A stretch of DNA of 64,000 bases from CAINDZ01 sp964399195 (lineage in GTDB: Bacteria > Krumholzibacteriota > Krumholzibacteriia > LZORAL124-64-63). The DNA lies in assembly GCA_964399195.1 (NCBI GenBank), contig CAYNPY010000009.1, positions 1-64,000 on the forward strand, read 5' to 3'. The notes below the pieces were generated by a model. The model was not told where the DNA came from. It searched no databases and worked only from the letters and a program-made list of their open reading frames with translations. Below are positions 46,164-53,925 of this stretch, in pieces (position 1 is the first letter of the stretch; each line of letters opens with the position of its first letter). The position numbers were made by a program, and so were the translations under genes.

Positions 46164-48341
46164 TCAGGCCCGTTCCCGCCGCAGGGACAGCGAGATCCGC
46201 CCCCGCTCGAGGTCCACCGCCGTGACCCGGGCCATCACCTTCTGGCCCACCTTCACCACCTCGTTGGGGTCCCTCACGAAGCGGTCGGCCAGCTGGCTGA
46301 TGTGGGCCAGCCCGTCCTGGTGCACGCCCACGTCGATGAAGGCGCCGAAGGTGGTCACGTTGGTGACGATGCCGGGCACGACCTGGCCGGGCACCAGGTC
46401 GGACGGTTTCTCCACCCCCGGGGCGAAACTGAAGGCCTCGAACTGTTCGCGCGGGTCGCGGCCGGGCTTGGCCAGCTCGGCGGCGATGTCGCGCAGCGTG
46501 GGCAGGCCCACCTCGTCGGTGGCGTACTTGCGGAGATCGACGCCGGCCAGCGCCTTCTCGTCCCCCACCAGGGCGGCCACCGGGCGGCCCAGGTCCGCGG
46601 CGATGCGCTCAACGACGGGGTAGCTCTCGGGGTGGACGGCGCTGGCGTCCAGCGGCTGGTCGCCGCCGCGGATGCGCAGGAAACCGGCGGCCTGCTCGAA
46701 GGCCTTGGGGCCCAGGCGCGCCACCTTCAGGAGCTGCTTCCGGCCGCGGAAGGCGCCCTCGGCGTCGCGATGGGCCACGACCGCGGCCGCCAGCTGCGGG
46801 CCCAGGCCCGAGACGTAGGCCAGCAGCTGCGGGCTGGCGGTGTTGACGTCCACGCCGACGGCGTTCACGCAGCTGATGACGGTGTCGTCGAGGCTGCGCT
46901 TGAGCGCGCGCTGGTCGACGTCGTGCTGGTACTGGCCCACGCCGATGCTCTTGGGGTCGATCTTGACCAGCTCGGCCAGCGGGTCCATCAGGCGGCGGCC
47001 GATGGAGACGGCGCCGCGGACGGTGACGTCGTGGTCGGGGAACTCGGCGCGGGCGACCTCGCTGGCCGAGTAGATCGAGGCGCCCGACTCGTTGACCATC
47101 ACCAGGGCCACCGACGCGGGCAGCCCCAGGCCGCGCACGAAGGCCTCGGTCTCGCGACCGGCGGTGCCGTTGCCGATGGCGACGGCCTCGACCGCGAACC
47201 GCTGCGCCAGTTCGCGGACGATGCGCCCGGCCTCCTCGGCGGCGCGGCCGCCGGTGTGCGGATAAACGGTCGTGTGGTGCTTGAGGGCGCCCTGCTCGTC
47301 CAGCACGACCAGCTTGCAGCCGGTGCGGAACCCCGGATCCAGCGCCAGGACGCGGCGCTGGCCCAGCGGCGCCGCCAGCAGCAGTTCGCGCAGGTTGCGC
47401 GCGAAGACGCCGATGGCCTCCTCGTCGGCGCGCCTGCGCATCTCCAGGCGCACCTCGGTCTCCATCGCCACCGAGAGCAGGCGGCGCCAGCCGTCGCGCA
47501 CCGCCTGCCGGACCTGATCGGCGGCGGCGCCGGCGCCGGCCGGCCCCTGCGCCGCGACGAACGGACGCGTGGCGATGGTCAGGGCCCGCTCCTCGGGCAC
47601 GGCGATCTCGAGGTGCAGGAACTTCTCGCGCTCGCCGCGGCGCATGGCCAGCACGCGGTGGCCGGGGGCCGTGCGGACGGGCTCCTGCCAGTCGAAGTAG
47701 TCGCGGAACTTGGCCCCCTCCTGCTCCTTGCCGCGCGCCACGCGCGAGATGAGCGTGCCCTGCTCCAGGTAGAGCGCCCGCAGCTCGGCCCGCACGTCGG
47801 CGTTCTCGCTCACCGTCTCGGCGATGATGTCGCGGGCGCCGGCCAACGCCTCGTCCGGGCCCGGCACCTCCTGTTCCGGGTCCACGTGCGCCTGCGCGCG
47901 CGCCAGCACCTCGGCGGCCGTCGGGCCGGCCGTGGCGCCGGCGGCCGCCGACAGCAGCCACAGCGCCAGCGGCTCCAGGCCGCGCTCGCGGGCGATGGTC
48001 GCCCGGGTGCGGCGCTTGGGCCGGTACGGCAGGTAGAGGTCCTCCAGCGCGGCCAGGGTGCCGGCCGCGGCCAGGCCGCGCCGCAGCTCGTCGGTCAGCA
48101 GCTGCCGCTCAGCGAGCGACTTGACGATGGCCTCGCGGCGCTTGTCCAGCTCGGCCAGCTGCTCGAGGCGGTCGCGCACGGCGGTGACGGCCACCTCGTC
48201 GAGCCCGCCGGTCGCCTCCTTGCGGTAGCGGCTGATGAACGGCACGGTGGCGCCGCCCGCCAGCAGCTCGGCGGCGGCCGCTACCTGGCGGGCGGGGACG
48301 TTCAGTTCGGCGGCGATGGACTGGATGTGGCCGGCGTTCAC
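46164..48341 (-). CDS. tex: Tex-family S1 RNA-binding protein
   Basis: 725 residues, full length. N-terminal helical domains start IQSIAAELNVPARQVAAAAELL and contain FISRYRKEATGGLDE and LEDLYLPYRPKRRTRATIARERGLEPLA. A YqgF-like RNase H fold has LALDPGFRTGCKLVVLD and AIGNGTAGRETE. A helix-hairpin-helix pair includes SIGVGQYQHDVDQ and CVNAVGVDVNTAS. The end is an S1 domain with VTNVTTFGAFIDVGVHQDGLAHIS. Tex is linked to transcription and RNA-related toxin expression control; its exact activity is unsettled. Start GTG at 48341 with GGGAG 6 nt upstream; the frame continues upstream without conservation. Confidence 0.95.
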   Translation of the reverse strand: MNAGHIQSIAAELNVPARQVAAAAELLAGGATVPFISRYRKEATGGLDEVAVTAVRDRLEQLAELDKRREAIVKSLAERQLLTDELRRGLAAAGTLAALEDLYLPYRPKRRTRATIARERGLEPLALWLLSAAAGATAGPTAAEVLARAQAHVDPEQEVPGPDEALAGARDIIAETVSENADVRAELRALYLEQGTLISRVARGKEQEGAKFRDYFDWQEPVRTAPGHRVLAMRRGEREKFLHLEIAVPEERALTIATRPFVAAQGPAGAGAAADQVRQAVRDGWRRLLSVAMETEVRLEMRRRADEEAIGVFARNLRELLLAAPLGQRRVLALDPGFRTGCKLVVLDEQGALKHHTTVYPHTGGRAAEEAGRIVRELAQRFAVEAVAIGNGTAGRETEAFVRGLGLPASVALVMVNESGASIYSASEVARAEFPDHDVTVRGAVSIGRRLMDPLAELVKIDPKSIGVGQYQHDVDQRALKRSLDDTVISCVNAVGVDVNTASPQLLAYVSGLGPQLAAAVVAHRDAEGAFRGRKQLLKVARLGPKAFEQAAGFLRIRGGDQPLDASAVHPESYPVVERIAADLGRPVAALVGDEKALAGVDLRKYATDEVGLPTLRDIAAELAKPGRDPREQFEAFSFAPGVEKPSDLVPGQVVPGIVTNVTTFGAFIDVGVHQDGLAHISQLADRFVRDPNEVVKVGQKVMARVTAVDLERGRISLSLRRERA

Positions 48342-48474
48342 GGAGCGCTCCCGGTGGCGTGGGTCGCGGTTGTCGCCGGCGCGCGGCCGACGGCGGGCGG
48401 GCGGCAGGATGCGCGAAGGCGGCCCTGGGCGCAAGCGGCGATCAGGCAACGCCGCCGCGCGGCCGGTTTCGGGG

Positions 48475-48503
48475 TGGACCGGGCCCGGGCGCCGGGCGAT
48501 AAT
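48475..48503 (+). promoter_or_regulatory. Candidate promoter of the nucleoside transporter
   Basis: TGGACC (48475-48480), 17-bp spacer, GATAAT (48498-48503). The leader would be about 50 nt. Confidence 0.45.
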
Positions 48504-48561
48504 CCCCGCCCCGGCGCCCGCCCGACCCACCGGCGCCGCAACCGGAAAGGCCCGCCCGCCC

Positions 48562-49839
48562 ATGCAGAACGTGATCTCCCTTGCCGGCGTCTTCGTCCTC
48601 ATGCTCATCGCCTGGCTGATCAGCGCCGACCGCCGGCGCTTCCCGTGGCGGGTCGCGGCCTGGGGCGTGGGCCTGCAGTTCGCGCTGGCCGTGCTGCTGC
48701 TGCGCACCCCCTGGGGCGAGGTCGTCTTCGGCGCCGCCCGCGACTTCATCACGCGCATCCTCGGCTTCACGGACGCCGGCGCCTCGTTCCTGTGGGGCGG
48801 GCTCTACCGCAGCAGCCCGGAGCTGGTGGCGAACCTGGGCCCGGAGGGCGGCTACTGGCAGGTGACCAATTCCGCGACCGGCCAATTGACCACGATCGGC
48901 ACCGTGTTCATCATCCATGTGCTGCCGACGATCATCTTCTTCTCCTCGCTGATGGCGGTGCTCTACCACCTGGGCGTCATGCAGCGGCTGATCGCCGGCA
49001 TCGCCCGCCTCATGCAGCGGACGATGGGCACCAGCGGCAGCGAGACGCTGTCCTGCTCGGCCAACATCTTCGTGGGCCAGACCGAGGCGCCGTTCGTCAT
49101 CCGCCCCTACCTGGCGACGATGACCAACAGCGAGATCATGGCCGTGATGGTGGGCGGCTTCGCCACCGTGGCGGGCGGCGTCATGGCCGCCTACGTGCGG
49201 TTCGGCATCGACGCCGGGCACCTGCTGGCGGCCAGCGTGATGTCGGCGCCGGCGGCGCTGGTCATCGCCAAGATCATGCTGCCCGAACGGGAGGTTTCGC
49301 CCACACGGGGCGCGGTCTCGCTGCAGATCCCCAAGGAATACGCCAACGTGCTGGACGCGGCGGCCGGCGGCGCCGGGGTGGGCCTGAAGCTGGCCGCCAA
49401 CGTCGGCGCCATGCTGCTGGCCTTCATCTCGCTGGTGGCGATGGTCAACTGGGCGCTCGGCTTCGCGCACACCTCGCTGGGCGCGCTGCTGGGGTGGGTC
49501 TTCTCGCCCGTGGCCTGGGTCATGGGCGTGCCCTGGTCCGAGGCCGCCTCGTTCGGCTCGCTGCTGGGCACGAAGATCTCCGTCAACGAGTTCCTGGCCT
49601 ACATCCAGCTGGCCGACATCAAGGCGGACGGAACCATGTCGCCGCGCAGCATCGTGATCGCCACCTATGCGCTGTGCGGATTCGCGAACTTCGGCTCGAT
49701 AGCCATCCAGATCGGCGGCATCGGCACCATCGCGCCGACGCGGCGCGCCGACGTGGCCCGCCTGGGCCTGAAGGCGATGATCGGCGGGGCGCTCGCGTCG
49801 TGGATGACGGCGGCCATCGCCGGCGTGCTGACCGGGTAG
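48562..49839 (+). CDS. Concentrative nucleoside transporter (NupC/CNT family)
   Basis: 425 residues with about 9-11 hydrophobic segments. CNT hallmarks are the first gate segment FIIHVLPTIIFFSSLMAVLYHLG, the substrate site TLSCSANIFVGQTEAPFVIRPYL, MTNSEIMAVMVGGFATVAGGVMAAYV, and the second site GTKISVNEFLAYIQL with ALCGFANFGSIAIQIGG. These carriers import nucleosides with Na+ or H+. It starts 220 bp from divergent tex, and the nucleotide-salvage genes udk-hpt-guaB are about 2.5 kb away, which fits nucleoside uptake followed by salvage. A weak GGAAAGG lies 12 nt upstream of the ATG. Confidence 0.95.
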   Translation: MQNVISLAGVFVLMLIAWLISADRRRFPWRVAAWGVGLQFALAVLLLRTPWGEVVFGAARDFITRILGFTDAGASFLWGGLYRSSPELVANLGPEGGYWQVTNSATGQLTTIGTVFIIHVLPTIIFFSSLMAVLYHLGVMQRLIAGIARLMQRTMGTSGSETLSCSANIFVGQTEAPFVIRPYLATMTNSEIMAVMVGGFATVAGGVMAAYVRFGIDAGHLLAASVMSAPAALVIAKIMLPEREVSPTRGAVSLQIPKEYANVLDAAAGGAGVGLKLAANVGAMLLAFISLVAMVNWALGFAHTSLGALLGWVFSPVAWVMGVPWSEAASFGSLLGTKISVNEFLAYIQLADIKADGTMSPRSIVIATYALCGFANFGSIAIQIGGIGTIAPTRRADVARLGLKAMIGGALASWMTAAIAGVLTG

Positions 49840-49854
49840 GCCCGGCTCACCCGG
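49832..49854. terminator. Hairpin at convergent gene ends
   Basis: CCGGGT ... ACCCGG with an 11-nt loop spans both stop codons of the transporter and the oxidoreductase, which end only 7 bp apart. It could terminate both transcripts; it has no U-tract. Confidence 0.3.
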
Positions 49855-50722
49855 CGTCCGGGGCGACGGGAGCCGGGCGCAGGACGGCGCTGAAATCGAG
49901 GTCTCCGTCGCCGGCCGCCAGCGCCGCCGCGTACGCGTCGTGGACCGCGGCGCCGACCCGGGGCTCCAGGCCGGCGCGCGCCGCCAGTTCGCGGGCCAGC
50001 CGCAGGTCCTTGGCCATGTGCTTGAGGGGAAAGGCCGCGGCGTAGTCGCCGGCGAGCAGGCGCGGGCCCTTGCCGCGGAACATCGGGTTCGCCAGGGCGC
50101 CCGCGTCGAGCACCTCCAGCAGCTGCGCCGGATCGAGTCCCGCCGCCCGCGCCAGCGCGAGGCCCTCGGCGAACGACGCCATCATGCCGCCCATGACCTG
50201 GTTGACCGTCAGCTTCAGCCGCGCGGCGGCGCCCGCCTCGCCCAGGAACAGGCGCCGCTTCCCCAGCAGGTCCAGCAGCGGCGCCGCCTCGTCGTACAGG
50301 GAGCGGTCGCCCGCGGCCATGATCACCAGCTGGCCCTGCTCGGCCGGCTGGCGCGACCCGGAAACCGGCGCCTCCAGGAAGCGGGCGCCGCGCGCGCGGA
50401 CGGCCGCCGCGATCGCCGCGCTGGTGTCCGCGTCGACGGTGGACATGTCGATGTAGCCGCCGCCGGGCGCCAGACCCTCGACGATGCCGCCGGGCCCGCA
50501 GGCGACGGCCCGCGCCGCGGCCGGGTCGGCGAGCATGGCGAAGACCATGTCGCAGCCGGCCGCGAGCTCAGCCGGGGACGGCGCCGCGCGCGCGCCCGCC
50601 GCGACCAGCGGCGCGCAGGCCGCCGCGGTCCGGTTCCAAACGGCCAGTTCGTGACCGCCGCGCAGCAGGTTCAGTGCCATCGGCGCGCCCATGATGCCCA
50701 GACCGGCGAAGCCCAGTCTCAT
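49847..50722 (-). CDS. NAD(P)-dependent beta-hydroxyacid dehydrogenase (GLYR1/HIBADH type)
   Basis: 291 residues. The Rossmann motif is GFAGLGIMGAPMALNLLRGGH, the substrate loop EAPVSGSRQPAEQGQL, and the catalytic Lys region RLKLTVNQVMGGMMASFAEGLALA. The C-terminal FPLKHMAKDLRLARELA completes the family. Overall pattern is closest to glyoxylate/succinic-semialdehyde reductases; the true substrate is not decided. The ATG at 50722 gives the family N-terminus MRLGFAGLG; a GTG three codons earlier is too close to the GGGAGGGG ribosome site. It follows the S9 peptidase by about 30 bp. Confidence 0.92.
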   Translation of the reverse strand: MRLGFAGLGIMGAPMALNLLRGGHELAVWNRTAAACAPLVAAGARAAPSPAELAAGCDMVFAMLADPAAARAVACGPGGIVEGLAPGGGYIDMSTVDADTSAAIAAAVRARGARFLEAPVSGSRQPAEQGQLVIMAAGDRSLYDEAAPLLDLLGKRRLFLGEAGAAARLKLTVNQVMGGMMASFAEGLALARAAGLDPAQLLEVLDAGALANPMFRGKGPRLLAGDYAAAFPLKHMAKDLRLARELAARAGLEPRVGAAVHDAYAAALAAGDGDLDFSAVLRPAPVAPDAG

Positions 50723-50753
50723 GCCGCCCACGCCCCTCCCGCGCCGGCGCGCG

Positions 50754-52718
50754 TCACTCGCCCAGCAGGTGCTTGCGCCAGAACAGCACCTGCGCGGCCC
50801 CGAAGTAGTCGGCGTTCGGCTTCTTGGCGAAGCCGTGCCCCTCGTCCTTGAACATCAGGAACCACACCTCGCCGCCGGCCCCGCGCACGGCGCGCACGAT
50901 CTGCTCGGCTTCGGTCCAGGGCACGCGCGGGTCGTTGTAGCCCTGCGCGACGAACAGCGGCTTCGTGATCCGGTGCGCGTTGTTCAGGGGGGCGATCTCC
51001 TCGTGGAAGGCGCGCATGGCCGGGTCGCGCTCGTCGCCGTACTCGGCCCGGCGCAGGTCGCGCCGGTAGTCCTCGGTGTTCTCCAGGAAGGTCCGGAAGC
51101 TGGAGATGCCGACGACGTCGACGCCGGCGCGGATGCGGTCGCCGTAGTCGACCATCGCCGCCAGGACCATGTAGCCGCCGTAGCTGCCGCCGGTCACGCC
51201 CACGCGGTCGGCGTCCAGGCCCGGCTGGCGGGCGATCCAGTCCAGCAGCGCGCCGATGTCCTTCACCGAGTCCTTGCGCAGGAAGCCGTTGTCCAGCTGC
51301 AGCCAGGTCTTCCCGTAGCCCGAGGAACCGCGCACGTTCGGCACCAGCACCGCCACCTGCAGCTCGCGCAGCAGGTACTGGAAGGCGGGATTGAACACCG
51401 GCCGCGCCTGCGACTCCGGGCCGCCGTGGATGCTGATGACCACCGGCAGGCGCCGGTCGGCGGGCACGCCGGCCGGGCGGTAGTAGAAGGCGGGGATGCT
51501 GCGGCCGTCGAAACTCTCGTAGCGGATCAGCGTCGGCGCCACGAAGGCGGCCGTGTCCAGACCGCCGACCTCGCTGCGGGTCCAGCGCTCCACCGCGCCG
51601 GCCGCCAGGTCCACGACGTAGACGTCGGCGGGCGAGGTCGCCGTGTTGAGGCTGAGCGCCAGGCGGTCCCCGTCCGGGGAGAATTCCAGCCCTCCCACCT
51701 GCCCCATCGGCAGCGGCGGCAGCGGCTCGGCGCGCAGTTCCGCGGCGCGGATGACGCGCAGCACGGAGACGCCGTCCTCGTTGGTGACGTAGGCCAACCG
51801 CGAACCGTCACGGCTCTGCGCGAACCCGGTGACGTCCCAGGGGATGTCGGCGCCGACCGTCGTCACCTCGCCCGTGGCCGGGTCGCGCCGGCGCAGGCGC
51901 ACGAATTCCGACACCTCGTCCGAAAGGTACCAGAGGCCGCTGCCGTCCCTGGCGTACTGCAGGTCCGAGACGGCGGCCCGGCCGCCGTCGACCGGCAGCA
52001 TCGTCAGCTTGCCCGTGGCGACGTCCACTTCGGCCGGCTGCGACTCCTCGATGGAAACGAAGCGGCTGACCAGCAGGCGGCCGCCGTCCCGGGAGAAGTC
52101 GTGCGCGTTCCAGGCTCCGCCTTCCTGCACCAGGAGGCGCGGCTCTCCCTGGAAATCGCGCACCCAGACGTCGGTGTCCGTGCCGTTGCGCAGCGTGCTG
52201 CTCCAGGCCAACCGCCGACCGTCGTGCGACCAGAGCGCGCCTTCGTTGCGGACCTTGGCGCCGCCCGACTGTCCCGCCGTCAGCGGCATCGTCTCGCGCG
52301 CGGCCAGGTCGTAGATATGGTGCTGGAAGATCTCGTCGGCGCCGGTGTCCTTGATGATCAGGAAGCCCGGTCCGTGGCCGCCGTGACGGACCTTCACCCC
52401 GCGCACGGGCTCGCGGTAGAAGGTCACCTGCTCGCGGGCGCCCAACGGCCGCTCGACGCGGTGCACCTGGGCCGTGTCGCCGAAGCGCGTCGAGATCAGG
52501 AGGCTGCCGTCGTCGAGCCAGCCCTGGAACGAGGCGCCGCGCGTGTTCTGGTAGCGGTTGAGGCTCTCGATCAGCTGCGGCGGGATCTCCGGCACGTTCT
52601 CGCTGATGCGGTTGCCGCTCTCGAGCCGGGCGACCTCGGCGCCGGCGGACGCCGGCAGGTGGACGAGGGCGGCCAAGGTCAAGGCCAGGGCCAATGCGGC
52701 GCGGATCGGTGAGGTCAT
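50754..52718 (-). CDS. S9 family (prolyl-oligopeptidase-type) serine peptidase, exported
   Basis: 654 residues. A signal peptide (about 1-27) precedes a seven-bladed-propeller-like domain (about 60-390, with blades such as GALWSHDGRRLAWSS and GLEFSPDGDRLALSL) and an alpha/beta-hydrolase domain. Nucleophile Ser is in GVTGGSYGGYM, Asp in QGYNDPRVP, His in DEGHGF. VISIHGGPESQ and NVRGSSGYGKTW are typical of the acylaminoacyl-peptidase group. GAGGAGC precedes the ATG. Likely a periplasmic peptidase acting on short peptides. It lies just downstream of the pgs-type cluster but behind a hairpin, so it may be a separate unit. Confidence 0.92.
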   Translation of the reverse strand: MTSPIRAALALALTLAALVHLPASAGAEVARLESGNRISENVPEIPPQLIESLNRYQNTRGASFQGWLDDGSLLISTRFGDTAQVHRVERPLGAREQVTFYREPVRGVKVRHGGHGPGFLIIKDTGADEIFQHHIYDLAARETMPLTAGQSGGAKVRNEGALWSHDGRRLAWSSTLRNGTDTDVWVRDFQGEPRLLVQEGGAWNAHDFSRDGGRLLVSRFVSIEESQPAEVDVATGKLTMLPVDGGRAAVSDLQYARDGSGLWYLSDEVSEFVRLRRRDPATGEVTTVGADIPWDVTGFAQSRDGSRLAYVTNEDGVSVLRVIRAAELRAEPLPPLPMGQVGGLEFSPDGDRLALSLNTATSPADVYVVDLAAGAVERWTRSEVGGLDTAAFVAPTLIRYESFDGRSIPAFYYRPAGVPADRRLPVVISIHGGPESQARPVFNPAFQYLLRELQVAVLVPNVRGSSGYGKTWLQLDNGFLRKDSVKDIGALLDWIARQPGLDADRVGVTGGSYGGYMVLAAMVDYGDRIRAGVDVVGISSFRTFLENTEDYRRDLRRAEYGDERDPAMRAFHEEIAPLNNAHRITKPLFVAQGYNDPRVPWTEAEQIVRAVRGAGGEVWFLMFKDEGHGFAKKPNADYFGAAQVLFWRKHLLGE

Positions 52719-52746
52719 GATCGCTCCTCGGTGGCGGCAAGGCGGC

Positions 52747-52781
52747 GCGGCCGGGTCGCGCGGAGCGATCCGGCCGGCCGC
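52747..52781 (-). terminator. Candidate terminator at the end of the pgs-type cluster
   Basis: GCGGCCGG pairs with CCGGCCGC across a 19-nt loop, 22 nt beyond the acyltransferase stop on the minus strand. No U-tract. Confidence 0.35.
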
Positions 52782-52803
52782 GGTCGAAGCGGGTTCGCGC
52801 GTG

Positions 52804-53925
52804 TCAGATCATCCGCACGAACCACGAGCGGTTCTTCTGCTTCACGCGGCCAAACCATACCACCAGCGGGGCCATCACCGCCAGCAGCAGGACCCAGCCG
52901 ACCAGCGAGCCCAGGACCGCGCTCTCGTGGTAGTACAGGCCGAAGCGGCGCGCCACGACGGCCAGCAGCGGGATGTGGACGCAGTAGAAGAACAGCGGCA
53001 CCCGGCCGACGTAGCCCAGCGGCCGCAGCACGCGCGAGCGGGCGTCGATCCAGCTGAAGGCCCCCACCAGCGCGATCACGGTGCCCGACAGCCACAGCTG
53101 GTGGTCCAGGCTGGGCGGGTACTTCTGCACCAGGAAGAAGGAATAGGAGAAGAAGGTGTTCCAGGCGAAGAGATTGCCGAAGCCGTGGCCCAGCCGCACG
53201 GCCCAGCCGGCGGCCACCAGCAGCAGGCCGATCGCCAGGGACCAGCGCGCGCGCCGGACGGGATCGCGCCAGACCTCGAACCAGAAATGGGCCATGACGC
53301 TGCCGAGCAGCGCCAGCGAGAACCACGGCAGCAGCGGGTACTTGTTGAAATCGCCGGCGGTGACCAGGAACTCCATCCAGTAGTGGGCGGGGCCGTCCAC
53401 GTCGTAGGGGATGCGCAGCAGAAGCGGCTGCGCCAGGAACAGGACCGCCACCACCGCCGCCCGCCACTGCCAGCGCCAGTTGGCCAGGCAGGTGACCAGG
53501 ACCATGGAAAGGCCGATGGTGCCGATGATGCCCATGTGGTCGAGGCGCAGGCGGTCGAACCCGCTCCAGGACGCGTTGACCCAGACGATCTGCACGGCCA
53601 CCAGGAACAGGCCGCGCTGCAGGAAGCCCCAGCGCACCGACCGCTCGCTCTCGCCCGCCCGCCGGCGGCGGTGGAACACGTAGTAGGCCATCGCCCCGTT
53701 CATCATCAGGAAGCCGGGCGCGCAGAGGTAGCCCATGTAGCGCAGCAGGAACTGCGGCGTGTTGTCGAAGAAGGGGTCGATCGGGTCCAGGCTCAGCCAG
53801 GCCGAGTTGAAGTAGTAGTTGCTGTGCCCGAGCGCCATCATCACGCCGACCAGTCCGCGGAAGGCGTCGATGTAGGAGAGGCGGCCCTGCCCGGGCGCCT
53901 TGGCGGCGTTTGCGGTCGGCTTCAT
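52804..53925 (-). CDS. Membrane acyltransferase, HGSNAT/DUF1624-like
   Basis: 373 residues with about ten hydrophobic segments. The N-terminus LSYIDAFRGLVGVMMALGHSNYYF matches the heparan-alpha-glucosaminide N-acetyltransferase catalytic-domain family (DUF1624/DUF5009), whose members move acyl groups across the membrane onto sugars. Further landmarks are FLMMNGAMAYY, LRLDHMGIIGTIGLSM and PLGYVGRVPLFFYCVHIPLL. The acceptor is unknown. Because the start overlaps the lipoprotein gene as ATGA and the operon encodes poly-gamma-glutamate-type enzymes, modification of a surface polymer is a reasonable guess but not shown. Confidence 0.83.
   Translation of the reverse strand: MKPTANAAKAPGQGRLSYIDAFRGLVGVMMALGHSNYYFNSAWLSLDPIDPFFDNTPQFLLRYMGYLCAPGFLMMNGAMAYYVFHRRRRAGESERSVRWGFLQRGLFLVAVQIVWVNASWSGFDRLRLDHMGIIGTIGLSMVLVTCLANWRWQWRAAVVAVLFLAQPLLLRIPYDVDGPAHYWMEFLVTAGDFNKYPLLPWFSLALLGSVMAHFWFEVWRDPVRRARWSLAIGLLLVAAGWAVRLGHGFGNLFAWNTFFSYSFFLVQKYPPSLDHQLWLSGTVIALVGAFSWIDARSRVLRPLGYVGRVPLFFYCVHIPLLAVVARRFGLYYHESAVLGSLVGWVLLLAVMAPLVVWFGRVKQKNRSWFVRMI

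Noticed and set aside
46302..50045. Long plus-strand frame opposite tex, running through the transporter
   Set aside because: It crosses a divergent promoter region and the transporter gene in the wrong frame; no domain is visible.
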